This document shows, piece by piece, positions 1 through 10,716 of a stretch of DNA of 64,000 bases (position 1 is its first letter; every line of letters starts with the position of its first letter). The translations under genes and the position numbers were made by a program. A model generated the notes under the pieces. The model was not told where the DNA came from and did no database searches. It saw only the letters and a program-made list of their open reading frames with translations. This DNA is from Copromyces sp. CBS 386.78 (lineage: Eukaryota; Ascomycota; Sordariomycetes; Sordariales; Sordariaceae), in contig MU839238.1 of assembly GCA_030685235.1 (NCBI GenBank), positions 31,360 to 95,359 of the forward strand, written 5' to 3'.

Positions 1-467
1 CAGGCATCACAAGAACCACTTAACATTCGTCACATCAGATGATGAGGATGCAGATGCCGGCATCGTTTTCTTGCATGCCGTTCTGTTGGCATTGTCAACA
101 CGTGAGAACTGCCTGGTTGACTAATACAAACCGCTGTTGACGTTAAGAGGGCATCTCTCTTCGTTCTCGCGATGCCCTGCCCTGAAACTCCGTGGTATTT
201 CAAGCCTCCACTCGTTATAAGATGCGTCTATACTCACCCGCAGGCATATGTGTTCTCATCGCAAACATCAGCCGATGGAAAAACAATAGCAAAAAGATAA
301 TGGAGCAATGGTCAAGCGCCCCCGGAACCCTCACCGCTGCCTCCTCAACGGCTGTTGTCCGCCGTTTGCCGATTAGCGTATCGTAGTGTCGTCGCGTCGT
401 GGTAAAGGGGGCTATCGACAGCCCGAATTTTCGGGCACCCCCTTTTATGCCGTATCGCCGAGAAAAG
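1..467. other. Non-coding or unresolved left edge
   Basis: No open frame here looks like a protein: the short frames have no recognisable motif and no sustained C-ending codon bias. Base composition is ordinary, not RIP-like. The only structure I see is a short hairpin at 421-436, listed separately. Confidence 0.5.
421..436. other. Short perfect hairpin next to tRNA-like sequence
   Basis: A 7-bp perfect inverted repeat (GCCCGAA / TTCGGGC) with a 2-nt loop lies about 30 bp beyond the 3' end of the minus-strand tRNA-like sequence. It may be chance or part of a transcript end. Confidence 0.3.
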
Positions 468-570
468 TGCCATCGTCGGGAATCGAACCGGCAGTGTTCC
501 GCGCAGCGGGCGAGTCTGGCCTGTTGGCGAATGTGCGTGCGCCTCGTTGAACCGCTTGACCATTTTGTCC
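468..570 (-). tRNA. tRNA-like sequence, possibly degenerate or intron-containing
   Basis: Read on the minus strand, there is an A-box-like D-arm (ATGGTCAAGCGGTTCAA) and, about 60 nt further on, a perfect B box (GGTTCGATTCC). A TTTT run follows within a few bases of the expected 3' end, as in a Pol III gene. The spacing would need an intron or a long variable arm. I could not fold a clean cloverleaf: the acceptor ends (near GGACAAA and CGATGGC) do not pair well, the T-stem has mismatches, and no anticodon loop with U33 is convincing. This may be a tRNA pseudogene or a SINE-like relic rather than a working tRNA. No amino-acid identity is assigned. Confidence 0.3.
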
Positions 571-1157
571 CATTGGGAGGTGTTGGAAGATGGGGTGAAA
601 GAGATAGTATATAAACCCAGGGGGCTGGTGGTAGCCTGATTTGTTAGGCTGCCGGGCAATGGGCAAGTGTAAACGGAAGGTGCGCGGCGCGGGCTGGTTG
701 TCAACCAAACTGGCGGATGGTCTTTCGTCGGTTCGATCTAATCTCTGTTATGGTGTAATCCTTGTTCGAAACAGAAGCTACCTACCCTAGCAGCGAAGAA
801 ATGGTGATGGATATAAGTTCAAAGGATCCTGAAGCATGCCAAATAGAACTTGCAACCTGTTCCATAACCCTACCTTTGCTATATGACTGGGAGGTACCCT
901 ACTTCAATAAACACTTGCAACTCACACTTGACACTATTACAAACAATCACTTCTTTGGTCATCAGACTTGGAAACAAAAAGCTAATATTCAAATGTTGGT
1001 ATCGAAGAACGATAGTAAGAATCCAAAGAGTAATAATCATCATCCATCCCCGGTGAAGCAACATCTCTCTCCTTCCCATCTCGCCATTCCACCAGCCACA
1101 TAACCAACACACTCAAAGCAATCATGAAAACTCCAAACTCACCCCTCCAGACAAAAC
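571..1157. other. Intergenic / 3' flank of the 1158-3686 gene
   Basis: Contains only short frames without protein character. It probably includes the 3' UTR of the minus-strand gene that ends at 1158. I see nothing else in it. Confidence 0.4.
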
Positions 1158-3686
1158 TCACAAAGCCTCAACCCCGGCCCGTCTCGCCAACCCACCCACA
1201 CCCCCCGCGCCTCCAACGCCCATCAAAAAGCCCCACTCCCCCCTGGTAATCGGGCTAATATCATCATACCCATTCGGCGTCAACGGGCCCAGTCTATTAC
1301 CAAACCGATTATACCGTCCACCACCAGGTGACACCTCCAGTCTCTCATTGTCAGAATCGGACTCGTTTTCGACGTCCGAGCTCGCCAAGTTTTTGGAGCT
1401 GGAATTTCCGTTGTGCAAGATCCCATCTAAAGTGTTGCCTGATGAGTGCGGCGGCTGGAGCCAGATGTTGATTTTGGTTGCTGTTAGGGCGGTGCGCGGG
1501 GAGTCGAGTGGGCGGGCGGTGTGTTCTTCTTCTTCTGATGAGGAGGAAGAGGATGGAGAGTCTGAGGACGGAGATTGGGTGGTGGTAGGGTTGTTGATGA
1601 CTGTTGATGGGGAGTCGAAGTCTGGAGAGGGTGATTGAGCACCTTGGACGGTGGATGGGGAGGATGTTTGCGATTTTCGTGATTTCTCAAGGGGAGAAAG
1701 ATTGTTGTAAATGAAGCCGCCGCGCTTGGGCTTGTTGGTGGGGATCACGAGCTCGAGTTCCATCTTGGCGAGTGTGCGTTGGACGCGGATGGGTGTGGTC
1801 AGTTCGAGGTCGGACTGGCGGGCTGGGCTGGGAGGAGCAAGATGTTGTCGGGGTGATATTTTCTTGGAGGACTTTGGTGGTTTAGGATCAAATGTGGTTT
1901 GGAGCTTGAGACCCGCCAACATGTTCGGTCTGGCCGATCGACCGGGAGGTGCTGGAGATAGTCTCGGGGTGGTGCGATGGAGTTCTTGCATTTCGTGGAT
2001 CACGATGCGCTCGACTTCGCGGGTTGGGGTTCTGTCGTTGTTGTTGTCGTCGTCGTCGTCGATGTTGATGTCCACGGTCGGGATGGGAGCAGCCACTCGC
2101 GATGGTTGAACTCGGCGATACTTTTGAGCCCCGTTGACGTTAACCATCCGCACCTCTCTTCCCACGCCGATTTGGCCCACGCCAATTTGGACATTGCGGT
2201 ACCAAGCCTCGATGTCGTCCATCTCCAACTTGCTCTCCAGATCAATCTCGTCCATCATGTCGGCCATCTCGTCGAGATCAATATCCTCCTCCGCCACGAC
2301 AACCGCCTTCTCGTCACCACCATAATAGTAAGGTCCAACCCACCCATTTGACACCGGCGCCACCGGCAACGGCTTCTCCTTCTTCATCACACGAACTGGT
2401 TCGGGCATCTCAAAATCACCCACCAATTCAAAAACCCCATCCTCTACGCCCTGCACCTTCTCAACCGTATCATCCACCCACCCCTTCTCCCTCACATCCC
2501 GTCCACCCCTATAATCCCTTCTTCCATACGCCCTTCCATACATCCTCCCCACCTCCTCCAAGCTCCGATTGCTAACGGGATCCATAAACCTCGCATACGC
2601 ACCCACGAGACAACTCTTCTTGAGCTTCTGGCATCCGTTCCCCAGTACAAGTCTCCTCAACTCATCCACGGCATCTTCCAGCCTGCGGTGCGCAATCGAT
2701 CTTGATACCGACGGCTTGTGGTTCACCGTCCGGGTGTAGCACTGCAGCGCCGAGCGGAAGGTGTACAAATGGTCGAGCGAGAGTAGGCGGAGACCGGCTG
2801 CTCCTGAGGAAGAAGAAGAAGGGCCGAAGAGAACTTCGTTTTGGGCCAGAGAGCGGTGCAAAAGCTCGGGCGGGAGGCCGAGTGTCGAGGCGGGGATGGG
2901 TGGTGGCAAGGAGGAGGGGGAGATGTTGAATTTCTTGGCGGCTTTTTCTAGAGTCGAAGAGAGGAGTTTGTCTTCTTTTTCTTTGAGCGGGATGGCGTGG
3001 ATGAGGCGGATACCGAAATCTGATGATGTCGGTGATGAGGGTATTTGAAGCAGGGCAGGGCCGAAGCCGCGGGTGGCGTGGAGGCCGGCGCTGGGAAGAC
3101 ATGTGGTGTTGATGTCAGCGGCCATGGAGGAGGTGGAATATGGCGTTGCTGGTGTTAAGGGCACCGACGGTGCTTGGGAAGCACCCGGGCTGAGTGGCCA
3201 TCGCCCTGCTCCTCCTACTCGGCCGCGGTGGTTGGTGAAGACGGAGTCGACTGTTGATGCTGTCGAAGCAGAAGTGAGGGAGGCTTCAGAGAATGTGGGT
3301 GAGGTGGCTCCATAGCGGTAGTCGGTGTTGATATTGATTACCCTCTCCTTGATCGGACCGGTGTCACCACGAACAAATTGCTTGAATGCGTGAGCAAAAG
3401 TGGGTTTGGCCGGGGTGCTGGCAACCGAGCTTGAGGTCGAGGAGGAAGGAGTGCTACCGCAGGAAAAAGACTGAGCGGATGGAGAGCCGAGTGGAGAGGT
3501 CGGAAGCTGATAATCCTTGCGGATAACCAAGAGAGTGAATTTTGCTCCTTTCCTCTGGAGCCTCTTGGAGGCATACTCGAGAGCCGAGGTGAGATTACCG
3601 GGGAGGTGATCACCACCTTCAGCGAGAGAAGGACCAGCGCCCAGAGGAGGGGAGATGCGGGTCTTGAGCGGGAGTGAAGAAGACAT
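1158..3686 (-). CDS. Fungal hypothetical protein, mostly disordered, 842 aa
   Basis: A single uninterrupted frame of 842 codons starts at an ATG in a good context (AAAGATGTC). I recognise no catalytic domain. The first 240 residues are Ser/Pro/Thr-rich with a short ordered-looking start (LEYASKRLQRKGAKFTLLVI). A segment at roughly 260-400 looks more globular, with helices around DHLYTFRSALQCYTRTVN and RRLEDAVDELRRLVLGNG. Residues 450-800 are low complexity with acidic runs (DDDDDNNND; SSSSSSEEEEH). The C-terminus has a compact motif, DDISPITRGEWGFLM, which looks conserved and recalls the tails of other filamentous-fungal hypothetical proteins. Function is unknown. In-frame small introns cannot be excluded. 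Confidence 0.75.
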   Translation of the reverse strand: MSSSLPLKTRISPPLGAGPSLAEGGDHLPGNLTSALEYASKRLQRKGAKFTLLVIRKDYQLPTSPLGSPSAQSFSCGSTPSSSTSSSVASTPAKPTFAHAFKQFVRGDTGPIKERVININTDYRYGATSPTFSEASLTSASTASTVDSVFTNHRGRVGGAGRWPLSPGASQAPSVPLTPATPYSTSSMAADINTTCLPSAGLHATRGFGPALLQIPSSPTSSDFGIRLIHAIPLKEKEDKLLSSTLEKAAKKFNISPSSLPPPIPASTLGLPPELLHRSLAQNEVLFGPSSSSSGAAGLRLLSLDHLYTFRSALQCYTRTVNHKPSVSRSIAHRRLEDAVDELRRLVLGNGCQKLKKSCLVGAYARFMDPVSNRSLEEVGRMYGRAYGRRDYRGGRDVREKGWVDDTVEKVQGVEDGVFELVGDFEMPEPVRVMKKEKPLPVAPVSNGWVGPYYYGGDEKAVVVAEEDIDLDEMADMMDEIDLESKLEMDDIEAWYRNVQIGVGQIGVGREVRMVNVNGAQKYRRVQPSRVAAPIPTVDINIDDDDDNNNDRTPTREVERIVIHEMQELHRTTPRLSPAPPGRSARPNMLAGLKLQTTFDPKPPKSSKKISPRQHLAPPSPARQSDLELTTPIRVQRTLAKMELELVIPTNKPKRGGFIYNNLSPLEKSRKSQTSSPSTVQGAQSPSPDFDSPSTVINNPTTTQSPSSDSPSSSSSSEEEEHTARPLDSPRTALTATKINIWLQPPHSSGNTLDGILHNGNSSSKNLASSDVENESDSDNERLEVSPGGGRYNRFGNRLGPLTPNGYDDISPITRGEWGFLMGVGGAGGVGGLARRAGVEAL

Positions 3687-4865
3687 CTTTGTTTTCTTGT
3701 TTTCCGTTTCAAAAAGGGTATAATGAGACTTGGCGGAGAATGACTGAATGAGGACAGACGGTTGCTAACGAGTGGTGTCAAGGTCCGGCCTGTCGGTGGG
3801 GTAGTAGTGTGTCGTCGTCGTCGTCGTCGTTGTCCGTTGAGACTGGTCGGTGATGTCAAGCTCGAACAAGTGGGAAAAAAAGACTGAGAAGTCAAACACG
3901 AGAGCAAGGGTGTAACAAGGGAATAGTGAGTGATGATTGGCTCAACCAGATGTTCCCTCACATTCAGAAAGGAGATGTTGTTTCCCTATTACTAACCCCG
4001 TTGCTTCATGATAATGGAATGGAACTGAAGGGGAAAAAAAAAGAGAACTGGAGACTTGATGAAACAAAAGAAGGATACCCATCAAGTTTTAACCTCTGAA
4101 CAAATTCCCAGTCTAGCCCCAGATGAAACCCGCCCAAGGGACCCAATGGATTGGGTTAAGGGGGTAAAATTCTGAAACGAGCAAAGAAAAGAAAGTGGGA
4201 TAAAAAAAGAGCTTGGGGACTGGCTGGTTGGGCGGTTACGCAGAGCGGTGTCTTCTGTGGTTGTGGCGATGTGAGCCAGAAGCAGAAGAATTCTTGAAAC
4301 TTATGCAGGCAGGGGGAGAGGTGAATGAGAATGATAATTACCCTCCTTCGGGCGTCAACGAGCAACCTCGTTTCACCTTTCTCACATCCAAAAGAAAGTG
4401 ACCAAAGTCAATAATTTGCCCACAACATGTCCAAAAGCGTTCCTGGAAGCCTGGGTCTTGTTCGTGGGTGGCCCATCCTTCCACAGCTAGGGTGACATTT
4501 TCCACCCGCAGAAGCGCAGGCGAGCAGAAAAGACAGGCCAGTGGGCGTTGATGGCGTGTGGTGATGGTGGTGGTGGTGGTCCTCGAGCGGGAACCTATCG
4601 CGTGTAAGTGATGAATGCGCCCAAGTGGATCACTCGGCTTGTAAACATTCAGCACAGTAAGCGTGAGCTATACTCGTCAGGACTAGAATCGTCCCCAGAC
4701 CCTTTGAAGGCGTTTCTAGCCCAGACGAGTACTGGTGAGGCTCCTGCTCTCGCCGTGCTGTGCTCCTTTTGCCCTTCTCTTTTTCCTCGCTGTCTTTGCC
4801 ATTTCTCCTGGGCTCACGCGATGGATGCCTGATGGATCCCTATTTTCATCACTCGTGAGTGTCGA
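3687..4865. other. Upstream region between the hypothetical gene and the copia element
   Basis: About 1.2 kb without a credible gene. It should carry the promoter and leader of the minus-strand gene starting at 3686. Short simple repeats are visible: (GTC)n near 3808-3832 and (GGT)n near 4565-4580. Composition is normal up to the LTR at 4871, so RIP has not spread outward here. Confidence 0.45.
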
Positions 4866-4870
4866 GTTTC
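4866..4870. repeat. 5-bp target site duplication (GTTTC), left copy
   Basis: GTTTC directly precedes the left LTR and is repeated directly after the right LTR at 10712-10716. A 5-bp duplication is normal for Ty1/copia integration. Confidence 0.9.
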
Positions 4871-5043
4871 TGTTGGTGGGTCCCGGGCACAGGGCACAGA
4901 CCATCTGTTCGCCCCACTCGTGCCCTGGGTTTCTAGCCCACCGTTTCTAGCCCTCCAGACTTTCCGCTCTCCTCTCTCTCCTTCAAATAGCATTATTATC
5001 AATCATCATATCGATTACGTTCTCGATCGCTCGTGATCTCACA
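4871..5043 (+). repeat. Left (5') LTR of copia element, 173 bp
   Basis: It starts TGTTGGTGGG and ends CTCACA. Against the right LTR I count 12 differences. In this copy the 4 RIP-type changes all lie in the inner third (about 4980-5030), while its outer part is intact. A pyrimidine-rich stretch (CTCTCCTCTCTCTCC) lies in the middle. Confidence 0.92.
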
Positions 5044-5061
5044 GGTTATAAGCCCTCTACC
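5044..5061 (+). promoter_or_regulatory. Primer binding site, half-tRNA initiator-Met type
   Basis: Immediately after the LTR the sequence reads GGTTATAAGCCC. Drosophila copia is primed by a cleaved initiator tRNA-Met and has GGTTATGGGCCC in the same place. The differences here are G-to-A, as RIP would cause. This suggests priming by the 5' half of initiator tRNA-Met, not by an intact tRNA 3' end. Confidence 0.6.
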
Positions 5062-5149
5062 TTCCCTATAAAAAATAGCAATCACTATTAATATAATAAG
5101 CCTTACGATCTTCTAATATTCGAGAAACGGGTAGCAAAAACGATCGCGT

Positions 5150-8100
5150 ATCAATAAAAAATCGTCGAAAAAACGCGCGACAAAATAAATTTCCTACATT
5201 TACCCTAAAGATTCTAAGAAACAACTACTATACCCTATACCTAATATAATCAACCTTACTAATATAATTAATAGATAATAGTCAAATAACTACTACAAAT
5301 AATACAACCGTACTCAATTTAATAACTAGCGCAAACCTCAATCTCTTTTACTAAAGGCAAATAAGCAAAAGCGATAACGATAACTATAAAATCGCCATAT
5401 CTACCTCATCCCCCCTCGTCTACCTTTTAAGCGAATAGAATATTAATAACTAAGAATAAGATTTTAAAATCGAATTTAATTCTTTAGGCCTATATAAATT
5501 CATCTTCGCCAAAAATCCCCCCGCTAAACCCAACGAAGAGACTAAACTAGAAAAGTATAAAGCCTAATATATAAAACGTACCGGCGCTATAAAAATTCTA
5601 TTATCCACCCTCAAATACAAATTAATTACTACTACCCTTATAATTAATAATTAAAATAGGAAAGGTAAAAATCCGAAGGCACTATTTAACCTCGTTCAAT
5701 TCTATATCGTTCGCGTTATTAATAAAGCCCGTATAAAGGTCTTCTACGCATACATATCTATCAAAAAATCCAATTTTAATTCTATAAGATCCTTCTACAA
5801 TTAATATACTAAACTTCGTAAGCGTATTTATAATACTAAATACGAATTTACTAATAATATTAAAATCGGCTACCTATATAATACAATTAAAAATACCTAC
5901 CCTATTAACGCTAAATACTAATTAAAAGCTTTAGAAGATAAATAAATAACAATTAGTAATTTATTAACTAAATTAAGTAATATTAATATCGCTAAAGCTC
6001 GTATACTTAACCTTAACGTTAATATTAATAAGACCAGTACGAATACTACAGCTTCGAACAATACTAGTACCAGTAATAATACCTCTACTAAAGAGAAAAA
6101 TAATAAGCGACTCTAATATACTTCGTATAATAAGAAGATTTATAAAACCCAAAAGTACATGCTATACAGTCATTACGTCTCGAACAAGGTAGAGATCTAC
6201 TAAATCTATAACCCTAAGAAGGCCCCTAATTCCTAAAAGCCTAAGAAGAAGGTTTTCGCTAAAAAGGCCGCTATTAATATTAATACCTTAACTAATAACA
6301 ATTCCTTTAACTTTACTACCCTGGTTATTACGGGCTCTACCCTCCTTTATAGCGGCGGAATATTTATAGTTAACAATAATATAGATTTTTACTAAAGCCC
6401 CTAACTAACGCTACCTAACGTATTAATAATTATATTAATAATTATTAATTAATTATTTTAAATTATTTACAACTTTAATATATATAAAGTAACGTTATTA
6501 AAGACCAACAAACTCTAAGGCAAATAAATATATATAATCTAATTATATACAATTTAGGTTATACTTCGAATATCTTTAATTATTTAAAATAATTTACTAA
6601 CTTATAACTACTTCCTCATCCTATCGTTTATACTATTAACAATAATAATTCTACGTACGCCTATTATATAAGTACGGTAAAATTTATAATACTAACTACA
6701 ATGAATATTAATATTATAATCCGGATTAAAAACGTGATTTACTCCCCTAATACCCCAGTAAATCTACTTACAACTAAAGAACTTCTTAATAATAGTATAA
6801 TCTAAAATATATAATTTAACTAAATTACAGTATATAAAATTACTATCTAATATAAATAGATTAATAACCTTCTAATACTATTAATCTTCGTATACCTAAA
6901 TTTCTCTTAAAATATTTATTACGCTATAATAATATTAATTAACTACTTAATAATATACCGCCGACTTATATACGCAAGTAGGGATTAAGTCTTTAAAACC
7001 TATAAAACGGCTAATATTAAACTTAGCAATACCTAAGATTATTTCTATAAGGCCTATATCAAAATTAAAATATATAATATAATCCCTAAGATCGCTAGTA
7101 AAATTATAATTTAACCTATAATTTATATCTATATCGACGTCGTTTCCTATATAATACTAAATTATAAAAAATACAAATATATAATCTATTTCGTCTATAA
7201 AATAATAAGTTTCTACTAAATAAAATTCATAGTTAATAAAAGCAATATATTTACCTAAATTAAAGAATTTAAAAAATAGGCTAAACTCCAAAATAATCTC
7301 AAAATTAAGGCCTTTAGCTTTAATAATAATCTAAAATTCGATTTTAATATTAAAGAGTTTTAAAATAGTAAAATCGTTAACTAAATAAAATTAAAAGGGG
7401 TAAAATTATTCAAATTAACACCCTATACCCTATAAATATAAAGCAAAATCGAAAGAGCTAGCGCCATCATTATACAACGTACTAAAGCCTTAATATTAGA
7501 TCTAAATATATTAAAACATTTCTAACCTTTTATAATAGCTTACAATATTAAAATTCTTAACCTTTTACCCTCGAAAACCTACAATGGTTATAACCTATAA
7601 GAATTACTAACAGAAATTACTAATTTCCCTAACGAAATTAAATAACCTTATATTAAATACTTATAATCTTATTTCTATACTATATATTATTTTATTAAAC
7701 TATAAAAACGACCGCAAAGAAATAAATTTCGTACTAAAGTACAAAAAGGATATTTCATCGGTTTTAATAACCTTTACAATCGTATTATATTTATTTAAAA
7801 CCCAAATACAAGCGAAATCATCAAAGCTAATATAATAATATTTTTAAAAGAGGATATAACCAACTAAGATTAAATCCGTAACAATAATAGTAATATTATT
7901 AAATATTATATTATCTTTTCTAATTAAATAATTAATAAAATTAATAAAGTTATAAATAGCGGCCACTAAATTTAGATTAAAATCGATAATAAAATTCCCT
8001 AATAATAGTTATAATTACAATAGGCATTTACGCCTCCCTTACAATATATAATCCAAAAACTAGGAAATACAACTATTATACTACCTCTTACTCTAGAACC

Positions 8101-10440
8101 TACTCTAATACTTTAATAAAATGCCCCAATTCCCTAAAATACTTAAGTAATACAATACTCTCAAATAACAAATCTTACCTCCTATTATTAACAAACTCCT
8201 TCATTGCTAGAACTAAATTAATAAAGTATTTTAAATTCTATTGAAAAAGAGTTAATCTATAGGGGTAACGGTTATAATTAAGATTAAAATCACAATCACA
8301 ATAAGGATCAACTACTAAATCTTAAAAATCTTAATAAAAAGGATCCTAAACCCCGTAGTCAACGCGACCTTTCTATAAATAATAAACTAACTATATATAC
8401 TACACTAAATACACCGTTACCTAACTCATTATAGCAACCTATATTAGAAATTCGTTTACCCTCAATTAATACCCCTAACCGATTTCGAAATTTCAACCCC
8501 ACTTTAAACATAAAAATCAGCAAACTACAATTCCAACCTACTTAATAAATTACTCCAATTCAACCGACTACCTCAACTTAATAAACTACCCCTACTTAAT
8601 TAATCGATCCTCCTCAACTATCTCAACCTCACTACTTATTTACTAAACCAGCCGGTTACAACTATTACAATTAAAAGGTTAAAGATAATAACGGCAATAT
8701 TATATATAAAAAAATTATACTACCTAACAATTATTATAGAATAATAGAGAATTATTTAATATAGCGTAATCTATTTAAATATTATTTTACAATTATAAAA
8801 ATCAATTACAATATAATTTATATAATTTAACCGCAACGGCACATCCCTAAAAACTATCGCTTAGCATACAAATAACCGAACTACGAAATATATTAATTTC
8901 TAACTATAAAAAAGTAAATTAAAGCCTTAGAAAATCGTAAAGTTTATAAACTAATGCCTAAATCCAGCGATATAAAGGTTTTACCCGGCAAATAAATTTA
9001 TAACGAAAAATATTTTATTAATTAAAAGGACTAAATAGCCAGAACTAAATAAGTAATTTACAATAACTTCGAAAAAGGAAATTAGGCCGTTCAAAATATC
9101 TACGCAGCGGTTGCGTATTCAGTAAACGTACGACTTTTCTTAGCCTTTATAGTAGTTAACGATTATAAGTATTATTAATTTAATTTCGATATTACTTTCT
9201 TCAATACCCCTATCTTAAATAATACTAAATATTACGTTAAATAACTTACAATTCTCGAAAAAATACTACCTAATTATAATAAACGGGACATCGTCTACTA
9301 ATTTAATAAAACGCTATATAATTTTAAATAGTTACCTCTTTACTAATTTTAAACCCTATTACCCGTTCTCAAAAGTACTAGATTTATACCTATTAATATA
9401 AATTCGTATCTACTTATTAATAAAGAGCTAAATATACTACTAATCCTTTATATTAACAACTTCTTTATTACCGTAATAACTATTACTATAATTAACTAAG
9501 TAAAAGATTATTTAGCCAACTACTTTAAATTTAAATAATTAGGAGAAGTATATACCTTTCTAAATTGTAATATCATTAAAGATCGCTAGACTCGCACAAT
9601 CTTTATATCCCAGGAAAAATATACCCGCACATTAATCGCAAAGTTCAACAATGGTAAATCTAAACTCTATAACGTCAAAACCCCATAGCCGCCGGATTAT
9701 AAAATCTATAAGGGTATTAATATATCCCTTAAAGAAGCTAAATCCTACCCTAAGAAGACTAAATCCCTAAACTAATTATCAATAAATATACAGCCAAATA
9801 TCTCATTTACAATTAGTAAACTATACGAAGTAAATACAATTCCTACGAATAAATACCTTATTATCGTCAAATACCTCTAATAATACCTTTCTAAATTTAC
9901 AAATTTAAATATCATTCTAAGAAACATACTATCACTATTAATAGTACTATCCTTTCATACCTATACAAACGCCTCCTTCGCTAACAATATTCTATTAAAA
10001 AAGAGGACTACTAATTACATTATATTCTTTACCTATAATCCCATCTTATAGAAATCAAAAAAATAAGATTTAATAACAATAAATATAATTGAAGCCGAAT
10101 TTACTAACTTAATACTAATAGTAAAAACTCTTAATTAAATAGGAAGGATACTAAACGACTTCAATGTAAATTTAGGCCTTCAAAAAGTCAACAAAATATT
10201 CTATACCAATAATAGCAACGCGAAAAATCGTATACTCAACCCTAATATACCAGCCAAAAACCGTTATATCAATATATAATACAAATAGTTAATTCAAGAA
10301 GTAGAAAAAGGGATATTTACAATCGAATATTTACCCGGCGAAGAAATACCAGTAAATAGCCTTACAAAAGCACTCAAACCTAATAAGCACGCAAAATTCA
10401 TTAAACTAATAGGTATAGTCTAAAAGAAGGTCCCCTAAAT
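5150..10440 (+). pseudogene. Decayed copia gag-pol polyprotein
   Basis: Translation of the plus strand, reading through stops, shows in order: a gag C-terminal zinc-knuckle-like stretch near 6150-6200; a protease-to-integrase passage near 6720-6780 (YSPNTPVNLLTT, typical of the copia GAG-pre-integrase region); an integrase core start near 7120-7200; reverse transcriptase at about 8880-9560, including a recognisable RARWVVCNNFEKG-type stretch and DFDTAFLNTP. At the YVDD active-site position (9449-9460) the sequence now encodes YINN, which fits G-to-A changes. RNase H ends near 10340-10420 with VNSLTKALKP-type sequence. Dozens of stops show it is non-functional. Confidence 0.85.
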
Positions 10441-10538
10441 ATAAAACACTATTAGAATTATCACTATATAAATAAGTAAATAGTATAAATAGCATACAAA
10501 GGGGGGACTCTTCAGCGGTCTTTCGGTCTATAGGGGTA

Positions 10539-10711
10539 TATTAGTAAGTCCCGGGCATAGGGCACAGACTATCTGTTCGCCCCACTCGTGCCCTAGGTTT
10601 CTAGCCCACCGTTTCTAGCCCTCCAGACTTTCCGCTCTCCTCTCTCTCCTTCAGATAGCATCATCATCAATCATCATATCGATCACGTTCTCCATCGCTC
10701 GTGATCTCACA
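10539..10711 (+). repeat. Right (3') LTR of copia element, 173 bp
   Basis: Same length as the left LTR. All 7 RIP-type changes in this copy (for example TGTTGGTGGG to TATTAGTAAG) lie in its first 60 bp, next to the interior; the outer part is intact. A purine-rich tract (AAAGGGGGGA, about 10498-10507) and a shorter one (TAGGGG, 10531-10536) precede it and are candidates for the polypurine tract. Confidence 0.92.
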
Positions 10712-10716
10712 GTTTC
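10712..10716. repeat. 5-bp target site duplication (GTTTC), right copy
   Basis: Matches 4866-4870 exactly and fixes the right border of the copia element. Confidence 0.9.

Larger units (their letters stand above)
4871..10711 (+). mobile_element. RIP-inactivated Ty1/copia LTR retrotransposon, 5841 bp
   Basis: Two direct 173-bp LTRs bound by TG...CA (the right copy mutated to TA at its start) flank a 5.5-kb AT-rich interior, with the 5-bp duplication GTTTC on both sides. A primer binding site follows the left LTR, and the interior keeps recognisable copia landmarks in copia order: gag zinc-knuckle region, protease, integrase, reverse transcriptase, RNase H. CpA and TpG are almost absent while CpG persists, so nearly every reading frame is broken by TAA/TAG. 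The element is a dead full-length copy. Confidence 0.93.

Noticed and set aside
10539..10711. LTR start placed directly after the GGGGGG tract at 10508
   Set aside because: Bases 10508-10538 have no counterpart left of 4871, whereas the 5-bp duplication GTTTC fits exactly with the start at 10539.
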